NCBI GenBank assembly: GCA_021794175.1
Contig: JAJYRI010000006.1
Location: 1-60,720 of the forward strand
DNA from: a bacterium
GTDB taxonomy: Bacteria > Vulcanimicrobiota > Vulcanimicrobiia > Vulcanimicrobiales > Vulcanimicrobiaceae
DNA: 60,720 nt
Direction: 5' to 3'
The translations under genes were made by a program, and so were the position numbers. A model generated the notes under the pieces. It was not told the origin of the DNA and did not search any database. It was given only the letters and a program-made list of their open reading frames with translations. Of the stretch, positions 7,905-15,613 are shown one piece after another (positions within the stretch are counted from its first letter, which is position 1; the number at the start of each line of letters is the position of its first letter).

Positions 7905-9954
7905 AGCGACCTTCCCGCTTGAAGAGCATGAACGCCGCAGCCCCTTCGGCCATGCGTTTCTCCCAAGCGTCCGTCGAGGTTATGGAGGGAACCCTACCAC
8001 GTTCTTGCTTGAAGCGCACGGCGCGCACGGCAAGCTCCTTTGCTTCCTCCGGTGCTAGCTCAGTGCGTCTCGCCGATATCGCTGCCGCGACGTGCTTCAG
8101 GCTTTCCTCGCTCATGGCTTTAGCCAGGATCGCATAAGCCTCGCCGAAAGGATTGATACGATCGATGAGGTCGATGTCGAGTTCCCGTACATCCATGGCA
8201 AACTTACGCACGCCGTCTATCAAAGCCGTGTTTGCACTAGGCTCATCATCACCGAGATCACCCAGGGCAATTTTTTTCGCCTGCTGCGTTATTACGAGCG
8301 CGGAAATGGCGTGTTGGCGCACGGCTTCCTGATCGGCCTCATCTAGTTCAGGGTATTTGGCCTTGATAATCTTGCCGAGGCGAATCTCTGTTAGTTCTTC
8401 CGGCACGAGCTCCTCGTCGAACAATCCTCGCTCGATAGACGGCTTGTCTTGCACGAAGGCGGCAATAACCTCGTTCAAATCCTCGCGACAAATACGCGCC
8501 GCCTCCACGGATTTTGGTTCGGCGAGCCCCTTGATTTCTATTTGGAACTGCCCAGTCTCAGCGTTGAACCCCACGTTCGGCTTGACCGAATCGTAGCCGC
8601 CATCGCCATAGTCGAACCCCGACGCGGGACCGCTTTGCGGATTCTTCGGCTTAAATTCGAAACGCGGTGCAAGCACCTGTTCCATCAACAGGCTCGCCGC
8701 GATCGCCTTCAACGTGTCGTTTACAGCTTCCGTAACCGCCTCTGCAGAAGCATCTGGCTCAGCGATTAGATTAGTAAAGCGTGCACTAGTTTTACCCGGA
8801 GCATCGCGCGTGGCGCGACCGATGATTTGCACGATCTCCGTAAGGCTCGCACGATAACCAATCGTGAGTGCGTGCTCGCACCAGATCCAATCAAAGCCCT
8901 CTTTAGCCATCCCGAGAGCTATAATCATGTCGACGTGACCTTGGTTATTCTTCTGACTGGGATCTTTCAACGCTGAGGTAACACGATCACGTTTCGCTTG
9001 GTCGTCTTCCACAAGATCGGCTATACGTAGAACCCGCCCCTCGGGCGTCTTTACCAGTTGGAATCCGGTCAAAGGATCGGTCCCCTCCCAGGTCCCAAGT
9101 GCGCCGATGATGTGCTCAACCTCTTTGATCTTATCTTTCGTGCTCTCACGCGAATTAACGCTGGGAATGTGGATGATCGTTTTTTCAGAGGGATTAAGAA
9201 CGTTTATAATTTCGTCAGCGTATGACCCGGAATAGAAATAGTAGCCAATATCAAGCCTCTTTAGATATTCGTATCCGTTAAGCTGCTCATAATAGGTGTA
9301 TGTCACCGTATCGAACTTTGCCTCATCCTGAGGGGCGAGCACTGCCTCGGCATCGCCGCGGAAGTACGACCCCGTCATAGCCACAATATGGACCTTATCC
9401 CGAGAGATGAACTGTCCAAGTTGGACGCCAAGTCGACTGTCAGGATTAGCGGACGCATGATGGAACTCGTCGACGGCGATCAATCGGTTATCAAATGCTT
9501 CTATTCCGAACTTATCAACGGCAAATCGAAATGTCTGGTGAGTGCAGACGAGAGCTCTATCATCACTTGACAGGAATGCACCGAGCGAGTTGACGGTCCC
9601 ACCATCCTCGCCGGGCGCATTGCAGAGATTCCACCTCGGGACTACCGTCCAATCGGCCCAGAAACCATATTTACTCAGCGGTTCATCGTTAAAACTTGAA
9701 CCGATTGTCTTTTCCGGCACGACGACAATAGCTTGCTTTACGCCTTGGTTTGCAAGTTTATCCAGCGCAATAAACATGAGCGCGCGGCTCTTACCGGACG
9801 CCGGAGGCGATTTAATAAGCAGATACTGCTCGCCGCGCCGCTCATAGGCACGCTCTTGCATGGGCCTCATGCCAAGCGCATTGGCCTTCGTGGAACTCCC
9901 ATTCCGCGCATAGGTTACCGAAACGGTAGGGATTGATTTTATTTCATCGATCAT
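7897..9954 (-). CDS. SF2 helicase/translocase (ResIII-like)
   Basis: The 685-aa protein has the Walker A motif SPPASGKS at 49-56, DEFHH at 162-166 (a DExH box) and QIIGRATR at 376-383 (motif VI). A MTGSYF segment near 194 matches motif III. The order and spacing are those of restriction-type SF2 translocases. The C-terminal 250 residues are helical and not assigned. Its start overlaps the methyltransferase stop (ATGA) and its stop overlaps the GIY-YIG start. With a methyltransferase before and a nuclease after, a translocating restriction complex is the natural reading. Confidence 0.88.
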   Translation of the reverse strand: MIDEIKSIPTVSVTYARNGSSTKANALGMRPMQERAYERRGEQYLLIKSPPASGKSRALMFIALDKLANQGVKQAIVVVPEKTIGSSFNDEPLSKYGFWADWTVVPRWNLCNAPGEDGGTVNSLGAFLSSDDRALVCTHQTFRFAVDKFGIEAFDNRLIAVDEFHHASANPDSRLGVQLGQFISRDKVHIVAMTGSYFRGDAEAVLAPQDEAKFDTVTYTYYEQLNGYEYLKRLDIGYYFYSGSYADEIINVLNPSEKTIIHIPSVNSRESTKDKIKEVEHIIGALGTWEGTDPLTGFQLVKTPEGRVLRIADLVEDDQAKRDRVTSALKDPSQKNNQGHVDMIIALGMAKEGFDWIWCEHALTIGYRASLTEIVQIIGRATRDAPGKTSARFTNLIAEPDASAEAVTEAVNDTLKAIAASLLMEQVLAPRFEFKPKNPQSGPASGFDYGDGGYDSVKPNVGFNAETGQFQIEIKGLAEPKSVEAARICREDLNEVIAAFVQDKPSIERGLFDEELVPEELTEIRLGKIIKAKYPELDEADQEAVRQHAISALVITQQAKKIALGDLGDDEPSANTALIDGVRKFAMDVRELDIDLIDRINPFGEAYAILAKAMSEESLKHVAAAISARRTELAPEEAKELAVRAVRFKQERGRVPSITSTDAWEKRMAEGAAAFMLFKREGRYE

Positions 9955-12728
9955 GAGATATCCGCCTTACGTTTTTTGGGTCTAGCAGTTGGTAAGATCA
10001 TTTGGGTATATAACTCAAACAACTTCTCCAACCGCTCGGTGTCGTTCCTAAATCGGCGACCGATATAAATTCGCTCCAGAATTTCGTCGTTGCCTTCATG
10101 CGCGGCCCGGAGGTCTTCAGGCATACGTACGGGATCATAGAGGTCCGCGATGGTCGCCGGAAAGTGATGCTCGCGTGCTAGAAGAATATTTTCTGCGGAA
10201 CGCGTTAGGTCGGTTTTGTTCTTCTCCGTCAGGATGGGCACTGGAAAAGTGTTCCAGCCAAGCGTGTTGGAGTACGAGAATCGAAGCTCTAGGCGGACGC
10301 ATACCGCGCCGACCCACACCCAATGCAAACGCGAGGCCAGCAACGCCATGTTCCACAGCGGTGCGTCGTACAACGCATAGCACTTGTGCCCAATGACGTG
10401 CTTCTGATCAACAGCAGTTACCGGAAGATATGGCCTGTTCTCGGATGATATCGCTGGCATGACGACTACGTCACGCGCAGCTAAAAATTGCTCTCGGAAT
10501 TTGTGCGGAGTGCGCGCAAGCTTCTGTGCGCCCCTGTCCGTCAACTGGTTGGCGCGGGCAACGGCAATCATTTTGAGTCGCTCAGCGATAGGAGGAATTT
10601 CCTTCGCATCGTCCGCTTCGGTGTCCGATATCCATAGGCACTGACGCGGCACGCCGGATACGACCTCCTGAGACCCCAAAAACGGTCGCAAAAAACGAGA
10701 TGCTGACGGATATCTATTCACTATGCCTGCAGCTTCGGCGCGCGTAAGGAGCAGGTCCACGCCATAATAAGTGTGGTTGCCAAACTGCATTTGAGATCGT
10801 TCGTCAGGGGTTTTTGACGCCGGGTGGACTTCGACGTTTGCGCCCGGAACGAGGTAACCATTAATATTCTCAACGTCTTTAACTACAACCTCGCCACCAG
10901 CTGATACCGAAAAGAGCCGACGGAGCTTTCCGGGCTTCCTGGAAAACCCTACAACAACGACTGTTACTCCGGCGTTGTGGCTTGCGAGGTTAGCCCATTT
11001 GAAGCTCATGTAGGCAAATGCTATCTGATTGCCTGTGTTGAAAATTGCGGGCCAAAGGATGGGAACAGACTGACCTTGGCATATGGAGTTGGTTGCCACG
11101 AATGCGGCGATGCTACTAGTGTGCTGACCGTAGTCCGCAGCCTTGAGGAACCAACCCGCCACGTAGTCCAGGGACTTCCAGCTCTTAAGGCGCCCATCGA
11201 AAATCGCTGCGAGGTCAACCTTGTGCTCCGTTGACTGCCGCTTCGAACCCAAGTAGGGCGGATTGCCGCAGATGTACGTTTCCCCACCTTCGTTCTCAAA
11301 ATTGATCTCTGGTTGATCCAATGGAGTGCTGAAGAGGTCATCGCCGTGTAGCTTTACGCTGGTGCCTGTAGGTGGGCAGATGCTGAGCCAGTCAAGCCGT
11401 AGCGCATTCCCGCAAGTGATCCAATTGTCAGCCTTGAGCGGCAAGAACTCGGCGAGCGCAAGTTGCTTGCCACGATAGAGGACATTGCATTGAAACTCGG
11501 CGATGATGAGCGCGAGGCGCGCTACCTCGGCGGCAAAGTCGCGGATTTCTATGCCGCGAAAGTTCGTAAGTGGAAGTTCCGTTGGGCGAGCAGATTCACC
11601 ACGACGCCGATTGATCTCGGCCTCGATCTCTCGCATTTCCTTATAAGCGATAACAAGAAAGTTGCCGCTGCCACAGGCAGGATCGAAGACGCGAATACGT
11701 GCCATGCGATTGCGAAGGTTAAGTAGCTTTCGTGAGTTCTCGTTGGCCGCTTGTAGTTGCGCGCGTAGATCGTCGAGAAAGAGCGGATTAAGAACCTTCA
11801 GGATATTCGGCCGGCTGGTGTAATGCATCCCCAACGCGCCGCGCTCCTCATCGTCGGCGACGGCCTGAATCATTGACCCGAATATGTCAGGGTTGATCCT
11901 CGTCCAATCGAGATTGCCGATGTGCAAGAGATATGATCGTGCGATCTTGCTAAAGCGTGGCACGGTCGGGCTGCCAGAAAAGAGACCGCCGTTGACGTAG
12001 GGGAATGCGTCAGCCCAGCGCGGAGTTTTATTCGTTACGCGATCCTCGATCTTGGTATTCATCGCGCAAAATAGGTCGCTAATTACCTCGTGGGTATTGG
12101 ACGAGTCCCGTGCGCTCATTAGCTCGACGGTCTTAGTAAATAGTCCAGATCCGCTGAAGATGCCGGTATCCTCGGCAAAAAAACAAAAAATCAATCTCGC
12201 CATGAAGTGATTCATGTCGTGACGACGCTCTTCCGTCCCCCACTCCGGATTATCTTTCAACAGCTCGACATAGAGCCGATTGAGGCGGCCCGTCGCGCGA
12301 ATGTCGATTGAGCTGTCGCGAATTTGTTTGACGGGCGTGATACCGGCAAGCTGCAAAAAGAACCCAAAATGGTTCGGGAAATCCGCGTAGGCGCAGGCCA
12401 CTGTCTCGCCAGAAACAAGGTCCTCAGCCTCGAAGCTCTCACCATCGGTAACCAGCACGAATTGCGCCTTTGCCTTGGCGGTAGCCGGGCTGTCCTTTAG
12501 CGCGGCGAGCATCTTTGTAACCTCGCCGTTGGCGACGACGACTATATGTATGTTGTTGTGTTGAAGAACTCCACCGAGATCAGATTTGTTAGTCGTGCCT
12601 GCACGGAGGCGTTTGATCGTCGTCTCTTTGTTTCCGAATGCTTCAAGAAATTGATACGGGAATTCGAGCGGATCGAACGGCCGTTCAGCCAACGCCGATA
12701 TCGCTTCTTCGATCTCAACCGCGTTCAC
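9951..12728 (-). CDS. MmeI/YeeA-like adenine DNA methyltransferase without N-terminal nuclease
   Basis: The 925-aa protein has FMARLIFCFFAEDTGIF (175-191), typical of the helical spacer of MmeI-type enzymes. AdoMet motif I is VFDPACGSGNF (347-357) and motif IV is GNPPYLG (488-494), the N6-adenine type. The last ~350 residues should be the target-recognition and C-terminal regions. The first 140 residues do not show the PD...ExK nuclease that opens true MmeI enzymes, so this protein should only methylate. It starts at GTG 12728 with GAGG upstream, 39 bp after AbiEii. It would protect host DNA while the helicase and GIY-YIG protein restrict. Confidence 0.85.
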   Translation of the reverse strand: MNAVEIEEAISALAERPFDPLEFPYQFLEAFGNKETTIKRLRAGTTNKSDLGGVLQHNNIHIVVVANGEVTKMLAALKDSPATAKAKAQFVLVTDGESFEAEDLVSGETVACAYADFPNHFGFFLQLAGITPVKQIRDSSIDIRATGRLNRLYVELLKDNPEWGTEERRHDMNHFMARLIFCFFAEDTGIFSGSGLFTKTVELMSARDSSNTHEVISDLFCAMNTKIEDRVTNKTPRWADAFPYVNGGLFSGSPTVPRFSKIARSYLLHIGNLDWTRINPDIFGSMIQAVADDEERGALGMHYTSRPNILKVLNPLFLDDLRAQLQAANENSRKLLNLRNRMARIRVFDPACGSGNFLVIAYKEMREIEAEINRRRGESARPTELPLTNFRGIEIRDFAAEVARLALIIAEFQCNVLYRGKQLALAEFLPLKADNWITCGNALRLDWLSICPPTGTSVKLHGDDLFSTPLDQPEINFENEGGETYICGNPPYLGSKRQSTEHKVDLAAIFDGRLKSWKSLDYVAGWFLKAADYGQHTSSIAAFVATNSICQGQSVPILWPAIFNTGNQIAFAYMSFKWANLASHNAGVTVVVVGFSRKPGKLRRLFSVSAGGEVVVKDVENINGYLVPGANVEVHPASKTPDERSQMQFGNHTYYGVDLLLTRAEAAGIVNRYPSASRFLRPFLGSQEVVSGVPRQCLWISDTEADDAKEIPPIAERLKMIAVARANQLTDRGAQKLARTPHKFREQFLAARDVVVMPAISSENRPYLPVTAVDQKHVIGHKCYALYDAPLWNMALLASRLHWVWVGAVCVRLELRFSYSNTLGWNTFPVPILTEKNKTDLTRSAENILLAREHHFPATIADLYDPVRMPEDLRAAHEGNDEILERIYIGRRFRNDTERLEKLFELYTQMILPTARPKKRKADIS

Positions 12729-12767
12729 GTGGCGTCCTCACGGTGGGACTTGTGACACACTCCCATA

Positions 12768-13772
12768 CTAGGCGTTCACTTCGCTTTCGAAGATTCGGAG
12801 CTGCTCGATCACGCGATCGAACGGGGGCGGATCAATTAGAAACATCTGCCTCATGCTTCGATAATCCTTCGCCAGGTCGCGAAGCATATCCGGACTCGGT
12901 ACAACAGCCAGCGTTCCCGGCTTCGCGAGATCGTATCGCGCCCATGCCGCGGGGTAGTAGACATCCTTGAAGGCGCGTACATCTTCAAGCATTGCAAGAT
13001 CGCGGGATGCAAGCTTCCCCACTCGAGTTTGCAGCATAGCCGCGACATCGGAATAGTGACGCGAAAAGAAGCGCCGCGGTTTTTTGCGGTAGCTCTCCGC
13101 GTGAAGCGCCGTGACCTTTTCCCAAAACGTCCTGTCCGGAACAAGAACGTTACACATGACCATCGGCTCCTGCAGTAGATTGGGGACATCAGCCAGGTAT
13201 GGCACTACTGCCTTAAACTCGGACGGCGCAGTCTTTGCGCGCCAGCCCAATTCGATCTTTACGACGCCCCGGATGTAGGAATGGACCCGATCAGGGTTGC
13301 TCTTGGGGTACTCAAATAGCAGCGCGTTCCGATCGTTAGTATCAATTTCTATTTTCCAGCCGTCGGCAGAGCCAAGTCGTGCCGCGATATCAGAAACTAG
13401 TGTTGAGAGAAGTTGGTGGCCAACGTAGGCGGCACACGCTTCATCGAGTAGGCGCATGCGTCCTTCGCGTTTCGTTTTGCTGATGCCGAGCTCTTCAGGA
13501 TCGGACGAGCCTTGCGCAATGAAGAATACGGGACTACTGACAATGTCGATATCTTCGGAAAACCGTTGAATTAGGCCGTAAGCTTTGGATAGCGAGGTTC
13601 CGCCTTTAAACGTCATCGTTGCGTTTCCGGGCGGAAGGGTGAAGAGAGACTTCAGGGTCCAGCAAACCCAGAAGTCCTTTTCCACGATCGTGAAGTCGAC
13701 ATTCATTTGCGCCGCGCGCTCCTGGATCAGTTCGCGACGTTCGGACAAAGGTAACCGCGCGAAGTTATCCAT
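12768..13772 (-). CDS. abiEii: AbiEii-type nucleotidyltransferase toxin
   Basis: The 334-aa protein carries KGGTSLSKAYGLIQRFSEDIDIV with GGTS at 57-60 and RFSEDID at 70-76, the polymerase-beta-like nucleotidyltransferase core of AbiEii/AbiGii toxins. In characterised family members the enzyme blocks growth or translation, for example by modifying tRNA. The frame is open upstream, but ATG 13772 (MDNFARLPLS) is the family-like start and overlaps the AbiEi stop by 8 bases. The next gene downstream is the methyltransferase, 39 bp away. Confidence 0.87.
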   Translation of the reverse strand: MDNFARLPLSERRELIQERAAQMNVDFTIVEKDFWVCWTLKSLFTLPPGNATMTFKGGTSLSKAYGLIQRFSEDIDIVSSPVFFIAQGSSDPEELGISKTKREGRMRLLDEACAAYVGHQLLSTLVSDIAARLGSADGWKIEIDTNDRNALLFEYPKSNPDRVHSYIRGVVKIELGWRAKTAPSEFKAVVPYLADVPNLLQEPMVMCNVLVPDRTFWEKVTALHAESYRKKPRRFFSRHYSDVAAMLQTRVGKLASRDLAMLEDVRAFKDVYYPAAWARYDLAKPGTLAVVPSPDMLRDLAKDYRSMRQMFLIDPPPFDRVIEQLRIFESEVNA

Positions 13773-14400
13773 TCGTCTCCTGAGTTTTGGCCAGAACCTT
13801 GTCGATGACCGGAAGCATCCAGGATGGCGCGCGACGCCCACGTTGCCGCAACTTCTTTGCGAGGTTATGCTCTTGAACAAACTCGCGTAGCTTGGTAATG
13901 TCAGTATCGGTGATGTGTGCTCTACCAATCGCCTGCAGGGCGTCGATCACAAGCTCCGCGGGGTCGCCGGCTTTACCGGCAAGAGAGCGCGGGCCGGCAG
14001 TGCGCAGTTTGATGCGCTGGCCTCCAATGTTAAGGTCACGCGGGAAAAGGTTCGTCCGATAGATTGGGCGCGCTACAACCTGTGTCGTCAGGCCGAGCCG
14101 ATTGGCAGCGTCGAGTTCCGGGCGCTCGATCGTAGCGCCGGTCTTGCGAGCGTGCGCAGCGATGATCGCTTCGGGGGTCGGGCTCAGGACGCCGATCCGC
14201 GCATTCACCCGTGGGACGTCGTAATAGCCCTTGGATAAGCGACGTACGGTGCCATCGGCGACGAGCCGTCGCAGCGTCTCTCGAACCGCTCGATCCGTGC
14301 CGACGCGCTCGCGGACGAGCTCCGCCGGCGTGAACACCGTTCCGGGCTCAAGGCGTCGAACATACCGGCGGACGGCTTCAGCCGTCGTTTTAATCGACAT
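13765..14400 (-). CDS. abiEi: AbiEi-type antitoxin/regulator (DUF6088-like)
   Basis: The 211-aa protein has an N-terminal winged-helix (FTPAELVRERVGTDRAVRETLRRL ... GTVRRLSKGYYDVP) followed by the domain typical of AbiEi/DUF6088 proteins. AbiEi-family proteins repress their own promoter and neutralise AbiEii in a type IV toxin-antitoxin scheme. The gene heads the leftward operon. A TATAAT ends 7 bases before the ATG, so the message is probably leaderless, and the promoter overlaps AT-rich dyads that could be the operator. Confidence 0.85.
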   Translation of the reverse strand: MSIKTTAEAVRRYVRRLEPGTVFTPAELVRERVGTDRAVRETLRRLVADGTVRRLSKGYYDVPRVNARIGVLSPTPEAIIAAHARKTGATIERPELDAANRLGLTTQVVARPIYRTNLFPRDLNIGGQRIKLRTAGPRSLAGKAGDPAELVIDALQAIGRAHITDTDITKLREFVQEHNLAKKLRQRGRRAPSWMLPVIDKVLAKTQETNG

Positions 14401-14407
14401 TTATGGC

Positions 14408-14437
14408 ATTATACTATAGAATAACGCCACAAAACAA
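14408..14437 (-). promoter_or_regulatory. Promoter of the abiE/defence operon
   Basis: On the minus strand TTGTTT (14437-14432), an 18-base spacer and a perfect TATAAT (14413-14408) are followed 7 bases later by the ATG of abiEi. Transcription would begin at or next to the start codon. The AT-rich dyad between the boxes (ATTCTATAGTATAAT) is a likely AbiEi operator. Confidence 0.65.
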
Positions 14438-14501
14438 GGCCCGGAAACGAAACCCACCGATGAAGCTTCCTTGGTCGTTCCCACAGTGTTATACTGTCTA
14501 T

Positions 14502-14828
14502 GTGAAGACGATAATCGGGATGAACGAGGCCCTGATCCTAGCCTGCCTTTCCGGTGGCCAGGAGTCCACAGTCGCTGCTGTGGCGGCCCAGCTCGAAGCA
14601 GACGAGCGCGGCCGTAAGGTCGATGACGGAAGCATCTACATGGCGCTCCAGCGGATGGGTCAGCGCGGGTTCGTTACAACGCGCAAAGAGCGCGTGACGT
14701 CGGCCGACGGGCGCCCCCGCGACATCGGAGTCTATCGCATCACCGGCGCAGGCTCGCGATCCCTCGATCAATTCCTCGCTGAGACGGAAGCTGTCGGTCG
14801 CCTGCGCGTAGTGATGGGGGAGCGATGA
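14502..14828 (+). CDS. PadR-like winged-helix regulator
   Basis: The 108-aa product (from GTG 14502; ATG 14520 is the alternative) has DDGSIYMALQRMGQRGFVTT, then a wing ending VYRITGAGSRSL. This is the PadR pattern GSIYxALxRLxxxGxV ... YRLTxxGxxxL. A TATACT about 7 bases before GTG 14502 would make this a leaderless or near-leaderless message. It overlaps the next gene by ATGA, so it probably regulates that pair. Confidence 0.75.
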   Translation: MKTIIGMNEALILACLSGGQESTVAAVAAQLEADERGRKVDDGSIYMALQRMGQRGFVTTRKERVTSADGRPRDIGVYRITGAGSRSLDQFLAETEAVGRLRVVMGER

Positions 14829-15613
14829 CCGTGGATCACCTCACCGGACTTTTAACTGACGAACTTCTTCGCTTCCTCTTCCGCGGAGTGACCGAACTCA
14901 TTATCAAAGTTGCACCGCGTGATTTTGCAGACAACGTCGTGCATGCGCTCTATGAGCGAGCCGGCAGATCGGGATACTGGAAAGCGGTTCGCTTTGGCGT
15001 ACGCGCTCTTTGGAGCGCTTGCAAAGACGCGCTCAGTATGCACCGTCCGCATCCGCTTGCAGCCATCGATTGGGAAAATGCGTTGGCGTCATCGCCCGGT
15101 GTTGACGCAGCGCCGTTGAAGAGCGAGATTCCGGTTCTGCGAGGCCGCAAGTACTTCAAGTTTTCCGACATCCAAGCGGCCATCACTCGAGATTCGGCTG
15201 CCCGCGCCGGCGGGTATTGGCTGTTCCCGACCACCGGAGCCTTAGGTTACGAAAAGACCTCAAACATCCCCGTCGCGGCCCTCCCATTGCAATGCGGCGG
15301 CACGGCCGGAGCCCTCACGGTCGCAGTCTTTGTCGCCGAAAACGAGGGCCCTCGACTCGTTGGCGTGATTCAGCAAGGCGATAAGCAACAAGTGTTTTTT
15401 GTCGACAACACCTTGCATGTCGCGACTCCGGTACGCGATGAGGATGAACCGAACTGCTCGTGGCGCCGAACCCGGGTCGCGCGATACGGCATCAGCTCCT
15501 CCGATGGGGTCAGCAAGATCGGCGAACACGTGATCACGACCGTGCGTTTCAATCGCATTTACGGGAACGCTATCAAGCGCCAACAACGTACCGCAAGCAC
15601 ACAAGTCGCCTAG
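14825..15613 (+). CDS. Unknown 262-aa protein coupled to the PadR-like gene
   Basis: No family recognised. The N-terminal ~60 residues are helical and partly hydrophobic (LLRFLFRGVTELIIKVAPRDF; YWKAVRFGVRALWSACKDAL). The C-terminal half is beta-rich (AGGYWLFPTTGALG; VAVFVAENEGPRLVGVIQQG), suggesting a compact sensory or binding domain. Translation is coupled to the PadR-like gene by a 4-base overlap. Its stop overlaps the stop of the relaxase gene on the other strand. An effector controlled by the regulator is plausible but unproved. Confidence 0.65.
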   Translation: MTVDHLTGLLTDELLRFLFRGVTELIIKVAPRDFADNVVHALYERAGRSGYWKAVRFGVRALWSACKDALSMHRPHPLAAIDWENALASSPGVDAAPLKSEIPVLRGRKYFKFSDIQAAITRDSAARAGGYWLFPTTGALGYEKTSNIPVAALPLQCGGTAGALTVAVFVAENEGPRLVGVIQQGDKQQVFFVDNTLHVATPVRDEDEPNCSWRRTRVARYGISSSDGVSKIGEHVITTVRFNRIYGNAIKRQQRTASTQVA

